Below, in pieces: positions 23,250 through 33,549 of a stretch of DNA of 64,000 bases (positions are counted from its first letter, which is position 1; each line of letters opens with the position of its first letter). The notes under the pieces are model-generated. The model saw only the letters and a program-made list of their open reading frames with translations, had not been told where the DNA came from and did no database searches. Position numbers and translations under genes: made by a program. Source of the DNA: Saccharum officinarum (lineage: Eukaryota > Streptophyta > Magnoliopsida > Poales > Poaceae); contig CM036199.1 of NCBI GenBank assembly GCA_020631735.1, positions 22,051,553 to 22,115,552 of the forward strand, in the 5' to 3' direction.

Positions 23250-24224
23250 CTACTCCTCGGGGCCATCGTCGATGTCGGAGGCGTCGCCATCGCTACCTTC
23301 AGCAGCGGCGTCGTCGTCGAGGTCCATCTGAGCGGCGTTCGGAGGAGCATACGGGCCCATCCCGTTGTAGAGGGCATGGAACTCTTCATGCAAGTTGGCA
23401 TTGTACTCTTCTAGCTCCTCGACCCTCTGCCTCAAAAGGTCTCTCTCGTTCCAGGCTTCATTCCTTTCCTGTACTAGCTGCTCCAACAAGCGATCTGCAT
23501 TCCTGTTGGCCTGAGTCAGCCTCTGTACCTGCTGCATGGAACTCTCGCCTCTCTCGAGAGCTCGGTCCCGCTGCAAGCTCATATCAGCCAACTGCTCCTG
23601 CAAGCTAGCTATGGCACGCGCTTGCTTTTTCTTCTGCTTCCTTGCTTCAAGCCGATCATCACCACGTAGGCCAGTCAAGGTCCAATAGGTATTCTCCAGA
23701 CCTTGATATGCTCTGATGGCTGCATACATGGCACTCATGGTGTGATTGTCGCTAGCCCGTCCTTCACTGGGGCCTCTAACCAGGGCACTTCCTTGCGGCT
23801 GTACCCAAATGGCGTCGCGAGGATCATCTCTCGGGAAAGTACCGGCCAAAGCTGCTGCTAACTCATTGGGAAATCTGCTCATGATGTCTCGGATGACGCG
23901 AAAAGCTGCGCCCTCTGCACCCTCGACTGGAGTGCGTCCTTCGAACTCCAAATGCCAACCATCCCATTCTGGCGCATCACCAAGAGCAGGGACGGTGATC
24001 TCTACCACAGCAAGTCCATCTTCAGCTAGCTGGCTCTCGCTCCAAGAGTAAACTGGCTCTTGTCCCTCCGGGTACCCCACATCATGGAGCACTCTCCAAA
24101 GCAAGGTGGGCATGCCAAACTCGCTTAGAAAAGTGTCCGTGTTGCGGTGCTCCCGCGGGGCTAGCTGACGACGGGGTGCTCTTCCTCCAGTGGACTTGCG
24201 GGCAGTCTGCTTCGTGCGGGCCAT
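23250..24224 (-). CDS. Retrotransposon ORF with histone H3 N-terminal tail
   Basis: An intact ORF between the 5' LTR and gag, 324 residues from the ATG at 24224. After Met it reads ARTKQTARKSTGG, identical to H3 residues 1-13, then RAPRRQLAPRE, where H3 positions 14, 18 and 23 are Arg rather than Lys. No histone fold follows. Residues about 25-185 form an unrecognised domain (FLSEFGMPTLLWRVLHDVGY; WDGWHLEFEGRTP). Residues about 190-288 are a strongly predicted-looking coiled coil rich in Gln, Glu and Arg. The last 25 residues are acidic (MDLDDDAAAEGSDGD onward). An in-frame ATG at 24260 would add 12 residues and bury the tail, but the ATG at 24224 follows a splice-acceptor-like CTTGTGCTACAG. 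Removal of Met before Ala, normal in eukaryotes, would expose an authentic H3 N-terminus. Function is unknown; chromatin-factor mimicry is inferred. Confidence 0.85.
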   Translation of the reverse strand: MARTKQTARKSTGGRAPRRQLAPREHRNTDTFLSEFGMPTLLWRVLHDVGYPEGQEPVYSWSESQLAEDGLAVVEITVPALGDAPEWDGWHLEFEGRTPVEGAEGAAFRVIRDIMSRFPNELAAALAGTFPRDDPRDAIWVQPQGSALVRGPSEGRASDNHTMSAMYAAIRAYQGLENTYWTLTGLRGDDRLEARKQKKKQARAIASLQEQLADMSLQRDRALERGESSMQQVQRLTQANRNADRLLEQLVQERNEAWNERDLLRQRVEELEEYNANLHEEFHALYNGMGPYAPPNAAQMDLDDDAAAEGSDGDASDIDDGPEE

Positions 24225-24995
24225 CTGTAGCACAAGTTTTAAATTACCCGGTGAGAACATATTTTAGTTGAGGTCACTTTTATCGAAATGGGATAATCCT
24301 TTTATAAGGGGAGGAATGCATGCCATGAATGGAATGCACAAACAATATGATGCATGCACGAGTCTTACGTTCTCACAAACTTAGGAAAAAAAAGCATCTA
24401 ACGGTGAATTCGGTGGCATACAACGATCTCTCATATACGTAACTAATTCGGTCTACACGATACGCTGTTATGTACCTGCAGAAAACTCATTTCAGCCCAT
24501 TCCCCATGAATGCATGAAAGCAGTAAACCTACCTACACGCTTTACACGAATCCCCAGATGCGTGTACAACGGTAGTGACTACCCAAACACATCGTCCTAT
24601 TGACGGCATCGCCTCAACGGACGGAACACCCACACATGCGACACTTTTATAAAAACATGTGTAAAACATGTAATTATCCAAGTATCATATAAGCACTTTC
24701 CCTAGATCGGCGGTGTATCCGATCATGCTCTCACAACTCACACTTACCGAAGCGTAGAGGTAACTGATCCATACATTACCACTCAATTAAGTGGCACTCA
24801 TACAATAGCACGCCGTATGAGCAACGAAAAAGAAATATGGTGCAGAACCCCAAGTTAGTACTTAAATAGCCACCTAGAGTCCTTAACTGGGCATACAGGA
24901 TATGACCACTGGCACACTTTTTAGTTTTAAAATCACACTTTTTAAACAGGGTTTTGGTTTAAATACACTTATGAACAGTAATTACGCTAAACCAT

Positions 24996-25007
24996 GCTCC
25001 GATGCCA
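24996..25007 (-). other. Primer-binding site
   Basis: On the minus strand TGGCATCGGAGC starts two bases inside the 5' LTR. It resembles the site complementary to the 3' end of initiator tRNA-Met (TGGTATCAGAGC), with two differences. Confidence 0.75.
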
Positions 25008-25009
25008 GC

Positions 25010-28000
25010 TGTAACAGAACCGCCCAATTATACGAGATTAAGTAAGAAAATCATCCAACGGATGGACAATTTACCAAACTTAAGCCCGTATAACCCGGTA
25101 GTCCGTGAAATCTCGACGGATTTCAAACCATTTCACATCACAGCCAAGATCGTAATAAGTTCAGCGATTACCTTCATAAGTTACACAGCAGTTTGCGGCA
25201 CAAAATACATCGGAGTTTAAACATAGTTATTACAAACCAGTTTCGAATAAAGTAGCGGAAGCATTAGTTCAAAGCGCACACACACACGCACAACTTTCCA
25301 AAATAAAGTGCCAGCTCGCGATCATCTCCCACAAAAGCATCAGGCGAGGAGTAGTGAGTGACCATTGCCCATGGTCCTAGGCTTCGCCCATCGCAGGGTA
25401 GAGACAGTTGATACAATACCCATAGTACATCTGTCCATCTGCAACAAGTGGGAACAAAGCCCTGAGTACGAGAAGGTACTCAGCTAGACTTACCCGACAG
25501 AACCAAAACAAAAGACTCCAAGGATCATGATAGGCTTTTTGGTGGGGTAGCTGACTCATTTGCAAGAAAAGCATTTTTAGCTTACCAAATCATTTACAAA
25601 AGCATGTCATCTTTTAATTCTTTATTCTCCTGTCAACTATGTTTGCACTTAAGCTAAAGTAACCATATAATTAAGCAAGCAAGGATTACCATTGATAATT
25701 AACAATAGTTACCATGTCATTTCCTCATAACTATCCAAGTGTTTCATCAGTATTACTACGATGAAGTAACTCAAGTCAAGTGTTCACTATCCAGTGAACG
25801 ATGGCGATTCGAATCGATTATTGACCAGCTGGTAATTTATTCCTCACACAAACCTCACTCACCCGCTAAAGTGAGGTATTGGTCACCGAGTCAACCATTC
25901 AGGTAAAGTCGCGAGCTTGCCAGGAACCACATGTACCCGGGGGCCACCCGACTGCTCTTTGGCCTTATCATCGCGCCCCCGTTTCCTGCCACTACTGCTC
26001 CGGTACAGTGCGTTGCGGGCAATCTACTCGGCCCGAATAATCTCCCGGCTTCGCGGTCGAAAGGTACTTTATCCGGCCAGCTAAATGTGAGGCATGCGTT
26101 CAACATGACCCGAGGCCCGACATCGGACGGTCCTTAATCGACACAGACGGAAGACACTACAGTCCAGAACCCTGCAAGCTTCCGCCCGGTCTCACATTCA
26201 TTTCCACACTTAGTTATTCTCACAAGACATTCTTTCACATAAAACCAGGTAATCCCCTATAGCTCGCGGATGACAGGCAATCACCCGACTTCTACCGGCC
26301 TAAGCAAGCTAAGCAAGTATTGACCGTGGACACCAGGGTGACAAGGATCGGGTAAAACAAGGTGGAACAAGGTATAATGCAGCAACGTTTGCAAACAACT
26401 CCTAAACTTAATGCATCAGATTAAGTAAAATTAATAAATAATTATTTGCAAACCGGGGAGAAATGCTCCGGGGCTTGCCTCGCTCGAAGGTACTGGGACG
26501 ATGGTCAGGACACTCCGGAAGCTCTTCACCGGACTCCTCTTCTGCTTCTGCTGGTTCCGGCTCCGTCACTTCGAGCTGCTCCTCTGCGTCCTCGGGAACA
26601 ACTGTCGGAACCACTTCCTGCGATCCTGTATGATGCAGAAGTATGAGTGCAACATGCATAGGTGCATTGCCGAGGTGACAGGAGATGATGATGATGCGGA
26701 ATGCATGCGATGTCATGAATGTGTTATGTTATCGGATTATGTGGAACTTATGACTCTTCTACAAGGTAGTCTACGTCATCCAAGAACATGTACTCGGAAA
26801 CTACCAACACTAGTTTCTACCATGCGAGAGTATTAAACAATTAAGATGCTTCAAAGATACACCAAAGTATATTTTTCTAACTAACTTTGCATTAAGAATA
26901 AATAGAAACCCTAATTAGTCCTATGGTTGAACAGCAACACATATTTTAGTAGCTCAGAAAAATCTCATAAAATTACAGTGGATTACTAATATCAAGAATA
27001 GCTTGACACAAAAATTTTACTACATTTGGATAACTAGAACTGCCTATACAAAAATAACAAATTAAGGCCTAAAATAGATATTTAAAATACTTTACATTAT
27101 GAAAAGTATCAAACAACAGATTTAGGAATTTTCCTACTATCTATTACCTAAACAAACACTATAGAAAAATTATCACTTGCATGTTTTATTCAAATTTATT
27201 TAAATAACAAAAATAACAAATATTGGTAATAGAAAGCATTTGAACTGCAACTATACATTTTTCTACAGAACAACCATGAAATAAAATTACCCTAGCAAGT
27301 ACATGGCATAACAGGATTAATAAACTTGGAACTACATTTTTCTGATTTTTCTACATTTTCTTATCAATTTTTCAAGAAAACACCAATTTCAAGGCTTAAA
27401 TAAAACACTACAGAAAAGTAATGAAATATTGACATGCAACATTTTTATATTGTAGATCTGATTCAAATGAGTATATAAAAATTTATTTCACAAATTTTGG
27501 AGCTAAAATGACCAAGAAATCATTTTCCAAGTGTTTTTCATCAAGAATAATAAAAGAAATCGAAATTCGTTTTTCTGAAAAAGGAATTGGGCCGGCCCGA
27601 GATCAACAGTCGGCCCGTGGCCGTTTCCGGCCCGTCTCGCGCGCGCGGGAAGACCACCGAGCCGGCCCGCTCGGGGCGCGGCCCAGGGGCGCGGTCTTGC
27701 CCCCGCGAGGAGCAGAGCGCGTCGCCGGCGTTCGCACGCTCGACGTCGCGGCGGCGACTGCGGCCGACCGGCCGTCTCCGGTCGTGAGCAGGCGGGGCAA
27801 CGAGCGCACGCGAACCGCGGTGAAGTGGCGAATCCGTTTTTGGAGAAAGGAGGGGCGAGGGGGTAGCGGGGAGTCGCCTCGACGGGAGCCGCGCGCGGTG
27901 GCGCCATGGCCGTCGGCGGCGAGGCGTGGAGGAGCTCACCTAGAGCTCGGAAGACGGCGCAAACGCGAGCTTGAATCGGAGGAAGGCGAGGCGGAGCTGC

Positions 28001-28885
28001 GGGCGCGAGCAATTGAGAAATGGCGCGGCGGTGTGGGCGCTTCACGCCGGCGGAGCGGCGGTCACGGCGAGAGGGGAGCGCGAGCTCTCGGCTCGGGAAG
28101 GGAGGAGGAGGGAGTGCGAGCGCGGGCGAGCTGGTGCGCGGGCCGCGGCAGGTGTAGGCGGGCGCGTGGGTGCGGTGGCAGGTCGCGGAGGACGCGCGGC
28201 AGGCGCTGCAGGCGCGGGGCCGCCACGCGGCGGTGCGCCTCTGCCGCGGTCGCGGCGTGGCGCGGCGTCAGCGCGCGGACGCGGGCGAGGGGAGGGAGAA
28301 GGAGGCCGGCTGGGCCTGGGCCGAGGCGGGGTGACGCGGGCGCGCGCGCGCGGGTGGCGCGGGCCGCATGTGGCCGTGGGCCGAACCGGAGGCGGCGGCC
28401 TGCGAGGGGGAGAAATGAATTTTTGATTTTTGATTTTCAAATTTAAATGTATTTCAAACTTCAAACCAAATTTTGAACAAGAAGAAAGCATTTTATGGAT
28501 TTGGCCCAAAAATAAAAGTTGCTCAAAATTAAATTCTCTACAACTTTGATTAAGGGGCCATCTCAAAATTCTTGATAGATTTTGAATGACAAAATAAAAG
28601 CTAAAATAGGGGAAAATTTTGAATATTTTTCATAATTATTTTTAAGCAAGTTTTGACAAATTTTTGAGCTCCAAAATTTGAACTAGGGTTCCAAGTGATC
28701 TAGAATTTATAGTTGCAAGGTTTTGGTGCAATGTGATTATCATGTTAATACAATTTATCACATACGTTAATTTCAAGCTTTTGTTTAAATCAAATTACGA
28801 ATTGTCACACAAGATCATGATGTTATGAATGCGATGCAATATGATTGCTATGCAAAAATGCATTTCGTAACACCGGAGTGTTACA
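25010..28885 (-). repeat. 5' LTR of the Gypsy element
   Basis: It is 3876 bp, and every ORF it contains is identical in sequence to its counterpart in the 3' LTR. It should hold the element's promoter and transcription start. No TATA box could be assigned with confidence; the CpG-rich block at about 27587-28417 is a candidate promoter or leader region. The 18-bp palindrome recurs at 28867-28884. Confidence 0.95.
26408..26716 (-). other. Acidic ORF inside the 5' LTR
   Basis: This open frame includes an acidic, Pro/Glu-rich segment (EEQLEVTEPEPAEAEEESG) followed by a basic stretch (FERGKPRSISPRF). The composition looks coding-like, unlike the rest of the LTR. An acceptor-like CATACAG lies just before the acidic part. 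The same ORF exists in the 3' LTR at 15901-16209. It may be a leader exon or a chance ORF. Confidence 0.3.
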
Positions 28886-28890
28886 GATGC

Positions 28891-29766
28891 CATCGGGCCT
28901 AGGAAGTGGTCAAGTTCGACTATCTTGTGGAGGTCGATCACCGACGGTTGGTGGTGGCAATTGTGTTGCTAGACTTGGATAGGCAATTGGAAGATAGGGA
29001 TATAGATGGCACCACTATGTAAGTTTAAATATTTGGTTAATATGTCAAATCCATGTTAGCGCTAAGTCAAGATGCCACATCACATATGGAGCGGGTTGAA
29101 ACCGATTTGGAGTAGTGTTTAAGCCTATGGCAGATTTAGAGACCCGGAAATCACAAAATGTAAGTTTGAGACCTAGATGGTACAACCTTTATGATTACGG
29201 ACCGCTTTACTTTGCAAGGCAACGTACAAATTATTGCGCTACATGACTTGTGGTGGCTCAAAGCTTTATATGTAACAATTATGCCATCTGTTTTAAATGT
29301 CTTAAGATTAGAGTCTGTAGTATGGCTACACGTTATTCAAAACATGGTCTCGTGTGTGAATTGTGTTGTTGCCTTTGGATTGGAAACATGGCCCATGTTA
29401 ATTTTGGATCGAAAACATGAGGACGACAAGAGTTGGATGCGAACGAGAAAGTGGGATATAGTGGGATGGAACGACGAATGAAAAGTGAGGTAGAGAAAAA
29501 TTCTCCTTATAACTTTTAACATTTAGACGTACAAATATGGACAGAGTTATCACCTGATAGGTTATGCAGTGACCCCGCCAATCACCACACGTAGCCACAA
29601 GCGAGTGGCGACACGTCGCCTCGCCACACCGACCCGCTCTTCGGTATTTTTCCCTCAAGATAGTTAGATTCTTTTAAACTTTAAAGTACCTCTTCTCTCA
29701 TCTCTTCCAGATTAGAAAGGATGAGTAGCATCATTAAAATAATATAGAAATTATAGCCCTTCACCT
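28891..29766. other. Right flank of the Gypsy element, no gene
   Basis: This sequence is continuous with 13783-14497 before the insertion. It is repeat-like, with no recognisable intact gene. An ORF at 29191-29481 has no features of a known protein. Confidence 0.5.
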
Positions 29767-29769
29767 ATA

Positions 29770-30045
29770 GGCCTTTTTTAGTTCCCAGTTCAGGTGCCCA
29801 AATTCCACTATGCAAAAAGGAGATTCTCCATCACATCAAAATGCCGGCAAATGCATGGCATGAAATTAAAAACTAATTGCACAGTTTTGTTGTACTTTGC
29901 GAGACGAACATTTTGAGTCTAATTAATCATTTTTTGAACATTTTTTTACAAAAAAAAACAAAAAAAACCGCTACAGTGTTTCGACCAGAACACTGTAGCA
30001 ACAGGCGCCGAATCGGGGGCGCCCTCTCGGGAACTAAACAAGGCC
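29770..30045. mobile_element. MITE, 276 bp
   Basis: The inverted ends are GGCCTTTTTTAGTTCC and GGAACTAAACAAGGCC. The flanking trinucleotide ATA (29767-29769 and 30046-30048) is a plausible 3-bp target duplication, suggesting the PIF/Harbinger or CACTA type. An internal CTACAGTG motif is shared with related grass elements. Confidence 0.8.
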
Positions 30046-30254
30046 ATAGTAATACTCCAAACCAGCTTTGGCGTGATCACTATCATTTTCTCTTGTCTAC
30101 ATGAACCAAACAAGACTCGCTATTTTACACAGGTCCAGTAATGTCTAAGGCTACCGATGACTAATAAATTTGAAGACGAACAAACCTTTAGATGTAGATA
30201 ATAGCTACATATGGCTACACATGATATAAGTTTCAGCCTATCTTTAAAAAAATG

Positions 30255-30418
30255 AGATCCCATGTAGAAAATAGCAGTTAGGAGTTTTTTTCATTAAGAG
30301 AACTAAAGAAAAGAAATAGACACCAAAATTTAGTTCAAGAGAATTTGAATCTGGACAGTTGGATGCACTATACCCGACCACAGCTACTATCTAACCAGTT
30401 GAGCTAAGCTCACTTCAT
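30255..30418 (-). mobile_element. tRNA-derived SINE-like insertion
   Basis: On the minus strand a box-A-like TTAGCTCAACTGGTTAGAT is followed about 45 bases later by a degenerate box B (GATTCAAATTC). The stretch GTTTCAGCCTATCTT occurs on both sides (30230 and 30419), as a target duplication would. The similarity beyond this is loose, so a tandem duplication is also possible. Confidence 0.5.
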
Positions 30419-30439
30419 GTTTCAGCCTATCTTAAAAAA

Positions 30440-31379
30440 TGTATCCATTTAGTGTAGATAAAGGCTAAGACCAACTTTTGTTATAGGTAGTAGTCACACA
30501 TGCACTCTCTTTCCATAAAAAAAAGATATTGTGGGATGCGTGCTTGATTAGGTTTATAGAAAATTTTAGTAACATTTGTATCATCAAATAAATTTATTAT
30601 AAAAATACATTCCGTGATTTATATAATGATACTAATTATGCATTATAAATATTAATATTAATATTCTTTTATATATAATTGATTAAAGCTTAAAAAATGT
30701 TTGTCTTATTGGGAAATGAGAATGATATTCTTTGTGGGACATGGTACTCCATGCTATAGCAAGACCAAGTAGATTGATTAGGAGCTCAATCCAAACATCT
30801 GATTAATAGAGCTCCTCGTCGATTTACATGTATAGACTCCACCAAAGAAGAAATTACTTCTGTTAGACCTAGATATATATTTGGATACGCGTTTCGTGAC
30901 CAGGCGGTGCGGTAGTCGAGCCGCGGTAGCGGTACGAGAAATTGGACTCCCAGTTTATTTTCGTGTTGGGTGAGTCACGTGCGGTGTGAGGATGAAAACA
31001 AAACGGAAATATTCTGAACCAAATCGTATCGTTTTTCATATTTAATCCGATCAAATCCGTATTTTCTTGTCCAACTTTACTATTTTCACTTTCGCATTTC
31101 AGATGCTTCGTATTTTCAAATGTAAAAGTAGAAAACGGTTTAGACCACCTCGTGAGGTGACGGGAGATGAGGCTGGTCGCCGTCTATAAGAGAGGGCAAC
31201 TGGCCACCGGTAGAAAAGAACGCAGCTGCGTGGTGAGCAGCCTATAATTGGGCTGTATGACCTATGCAGTTGGCCAAATTTTCGGAATATTTCAAATTAA
31301 AAGTAGAAAAGTAGAAAATGGTCGAAAATGTCTAAACCTACTAATTGTTTATTCTAGACTTGTATTTATGAGTCGGATA
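30440..31379. other. AT-rich intergenic sequence
   Basis: No supported gene. Short AT-rich repeats and remnants only. Confidence 0.5.
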
Positions 31380-31388
31380 TTATGTTAA

Positions 31389-31644
31389 GGGAGCGTATGC
31401 TATGGAAACTAGCTTCTTGTGGAAACTATGGAAACTTCAATCAAGTTCACAGGATTCTAATCCGGAGGCCTCAGCTGAAGGTGGGTTGTGCTTCATCTGA
31501 GATCATCGGATTAGAATCTTGGTGGGAGGGTTTAAGTGAATAAATGACCCACTTCATCTGAGATCATCGGATTAGAATCCTGTGGACTTAGATTAAAGTT
31601 TCCATAGTTTCCACAAGAAGCTAGTTTTCATAGCATACGTTCCC
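31389..31644. mobile_element. Mutator-type MITE with long inverted repeats
   Basis: A 256-bp element whose first and last ~50 bases are near-perfect inverted repeats (left end GGGAGCGTATGCTATGG). It is flanked by a perfect 9-bp duplication, TTATGTTAA (31380-31388 and 31645-31653). A 9-bp duplication with long inverted repeats is characteristic of Mutator-like elements. A transcript would fold into a long hairpin. Confidence 0.9.
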
Positions 31645-31653
31645 TTATGTTAA

Positions 31654-32457
31654 ATACCTAAGACTAGGGATCATGTACTTGTTAATTATTATATGCTTGA
31701 TCATGTATGTACTTAGTCATGCACTTGGTCTTACGGGTCAGTATTCCATATTGAGTTTTCGTATATCGACCGTGTTCGACATAAATCCGCTCGAATTGGT
31801 TCGTTTTCGGAATTCTCGATATTTCGTAAGTTCGTGTTCGTTTTCGTGTCCAGCTTTACCGTTTTTGCTTTCGTTTTCGTATTTCAAATGTAAAAGTAGA
31901 AAACAATTTAGGAGTTTTTCGACCGTTTCCGACCGTTTTTATCCTAAGCGGTGAAAAGAATTATCGATACCGCGAGGCGTTTGACGAAACTTTTCGATTC
32001 TCTGGAAGGTCAAAATTCCGTTTTCAATCGGTTCCAAACAGGGGTTATATAAGCCATCAAACTGCTTCAATCAATCATTGCATTCTATCACTCCAAAGAA
32101 CAATTCTGTTTTTTTCATGTTGGCTTTTTATTGCCACCGGTCCAATCGCAAGGGAAGGCGATGCGCTGCGTTGATAGTGGAACGCTGGAATATCTGTAAA
32201 TTCAGGCAGGAGTTGGTATAGCCGCAACCGCAAATGATCTAAAATGAATTTTGCAGTCGCGTTCACGGTATATTGGTATATTCAGGTCCAGCCCGCGTGA
32301 AGCAAGTCTAGCGTCTCAAACCTGACGGATAAGCCCTGAACGAGATGGCAAAACAAGTCGATCCATCCCATCTCGAGACTCAACAGGACGTAAAGTCACG
32401 GCTCACGACCAGCATCATGCAAGCTGCGCCCGATTCCCGAGAAGCTTTGTGCCTCAT
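31654..32457. other. Intergenic sequence, no gene
   Basis: Unclassified sequence with patches such as GTTTTCG and TTCGTTTTCG. No gene is supported. Confidence 0.45.
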
Positions 32458-32698
32458 GGCGTGTTTAGGTGGGGCTGTAAAATTTTTGGAAGCACAGTAA
32501 CTCTTTCGTTTTCATTTGGTAATTAGTGTCCAATTATAGACTAATTAGGTTCGAAAGATTCGTCTCGTGATTTACAACCAAACTGTGTAATTAGTTATTT
32601 TTTTACCTATATTTAATGCTCCATGCATGTGTCAAAAATTCGATATGACGGGAGAATCTTGTAAAATTTTTGAAACTTTAAAACATCTAAACATAGCC
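32458..32698. mobile_element. MITE upstream of the CONSTANS-like gene
   Basis: It shares the body of a common grass MITE (AGATTCGTCTCGTGA; ATATTTAATGCTCCATGCAT) with loose inverted ends GGCGTGTTTAGG and CTAAACATAGCC. No target duplication was recognised. Related copies are at 34972 and 37747. Confidence 0.65.
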
Positions 32699-33549
32699 TC
32701 CGTGTACCGATCGAGAGCGTATTTTCAAGAACGGCCTCGGGTCGCTGGCATGCCCGTGCTCGTTTGACTTATAAGTCATGACTAAAAGTACCATTTACCG
32801 ATTTATTATGAGAGAAAATACTGTTAAACGACGGACTGATTTGATCAAACCAACAGGGTATTTTTTTTAGCATGACCGGAGAGCATCCACTTTAGCGTGG
32901 CCGGAGAGCAGCCATCCATTTTAGATAAGAGCGAGATCGCGCGGGCCAACGGCTCCGTGCCAACTGTTGCCGGTGTGGCCCCCCCACGGCGCGAATCGCG
33001 CGGAAGGACGCGGCCGACACGCGCGCAGCCGCGGCCCCCCGTCCCCGTCGCACCCCACCCACTTGCCATGTCACGACGGCCGCCTAAATTTTCCGGCGAC
33101 AACGACGAGCTCGTCACAGCCTTCCGCCGCGACCGCGCGAGAGCGATGCCACTGCTGAATCGGCGAGGCTATCGCTGTCGCGCGAGGTGCGATTCACCGC
33201 GCGCGCACGGACGTCCAGGTCCGCCCGCAGGCCGCAGCGTTTTAACTGTGCACGGCACGGGCCCGCCCCGGGAGGCCGGGACGCAGCCCGATAAGACGCG
33301 GGCGGTGAGGTGAGGAGGCGCACGGGCACGGGCGAACAAATTGGCCCCGGACCCGCCGGGACGGTGACTTCCGTGGTCAGCTGGTCCTCCACGTCGGCGG
33401 GTCCGCCCCCCACGGCCACTGCTCAAATCCGGAGCGGTGTGGGAAAAGCTTGGCTGAGAATCGCTTCGTCCCGACAGCCACCACTAGGAACTGCCGAGCG
33501 AAGCGAGCGAGCGAGCTTGCTCCGGTGCCGCGGTGCGGCGTGCGCGATA
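32699..33549. promoter_or_regulatory. Promoter and 5' leader region of the CONSTANS-like gene
   Basis: GC content rises sharply from about 32930 to the ATG, as at the start of many grass genes. No TATA box or specific operator is convincing. Open frames here result from GC richness. Confidence 0.4.

Larger units (their letters stand above)
14503..28885 (-). mobile_element. Complete chromovirus-type Ty3/Gypsy retrotransposon, 14.4 kb
   Basis: Both LTRs are 3876 bp, run TG...CA and appear identical. A perfect 5-bp target duplication, GATGC, flanks the element (14498-14502 and 28886-28890). Reading on the minus strand the order is: 5' LTR (28885-25010), primer-binding site, H3-tail ORF (24224-23250), gag-pol with a C-terminal chromodomain (22897-18374), polypurine tract, 3' LTR (18378-14503). 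The chromodomain and the gag-PR-RT-RH-INT order place it in the chromoviruses, most likely the Tekay/Del clade; the clade is from recall. Intact ORFs and matching LTRs point to a very recent insertion that could still be active. Confidence 0.96.

Noticed and set aside
23250..24260. A true histone H3 gene or pseudogene
   Set aside because: Only the N-terminal tail is H3-like. The alpha-N helix and histone-fold region are absent and the ORF sits in a fixed place between the 5' LTR and gag of a complete element.
30300..30420. A functional tRNA gene
   Set aside because: Box A is good but box B is degenerate and no cloverleaf can be drawn. A SINE-like head is a better reading.
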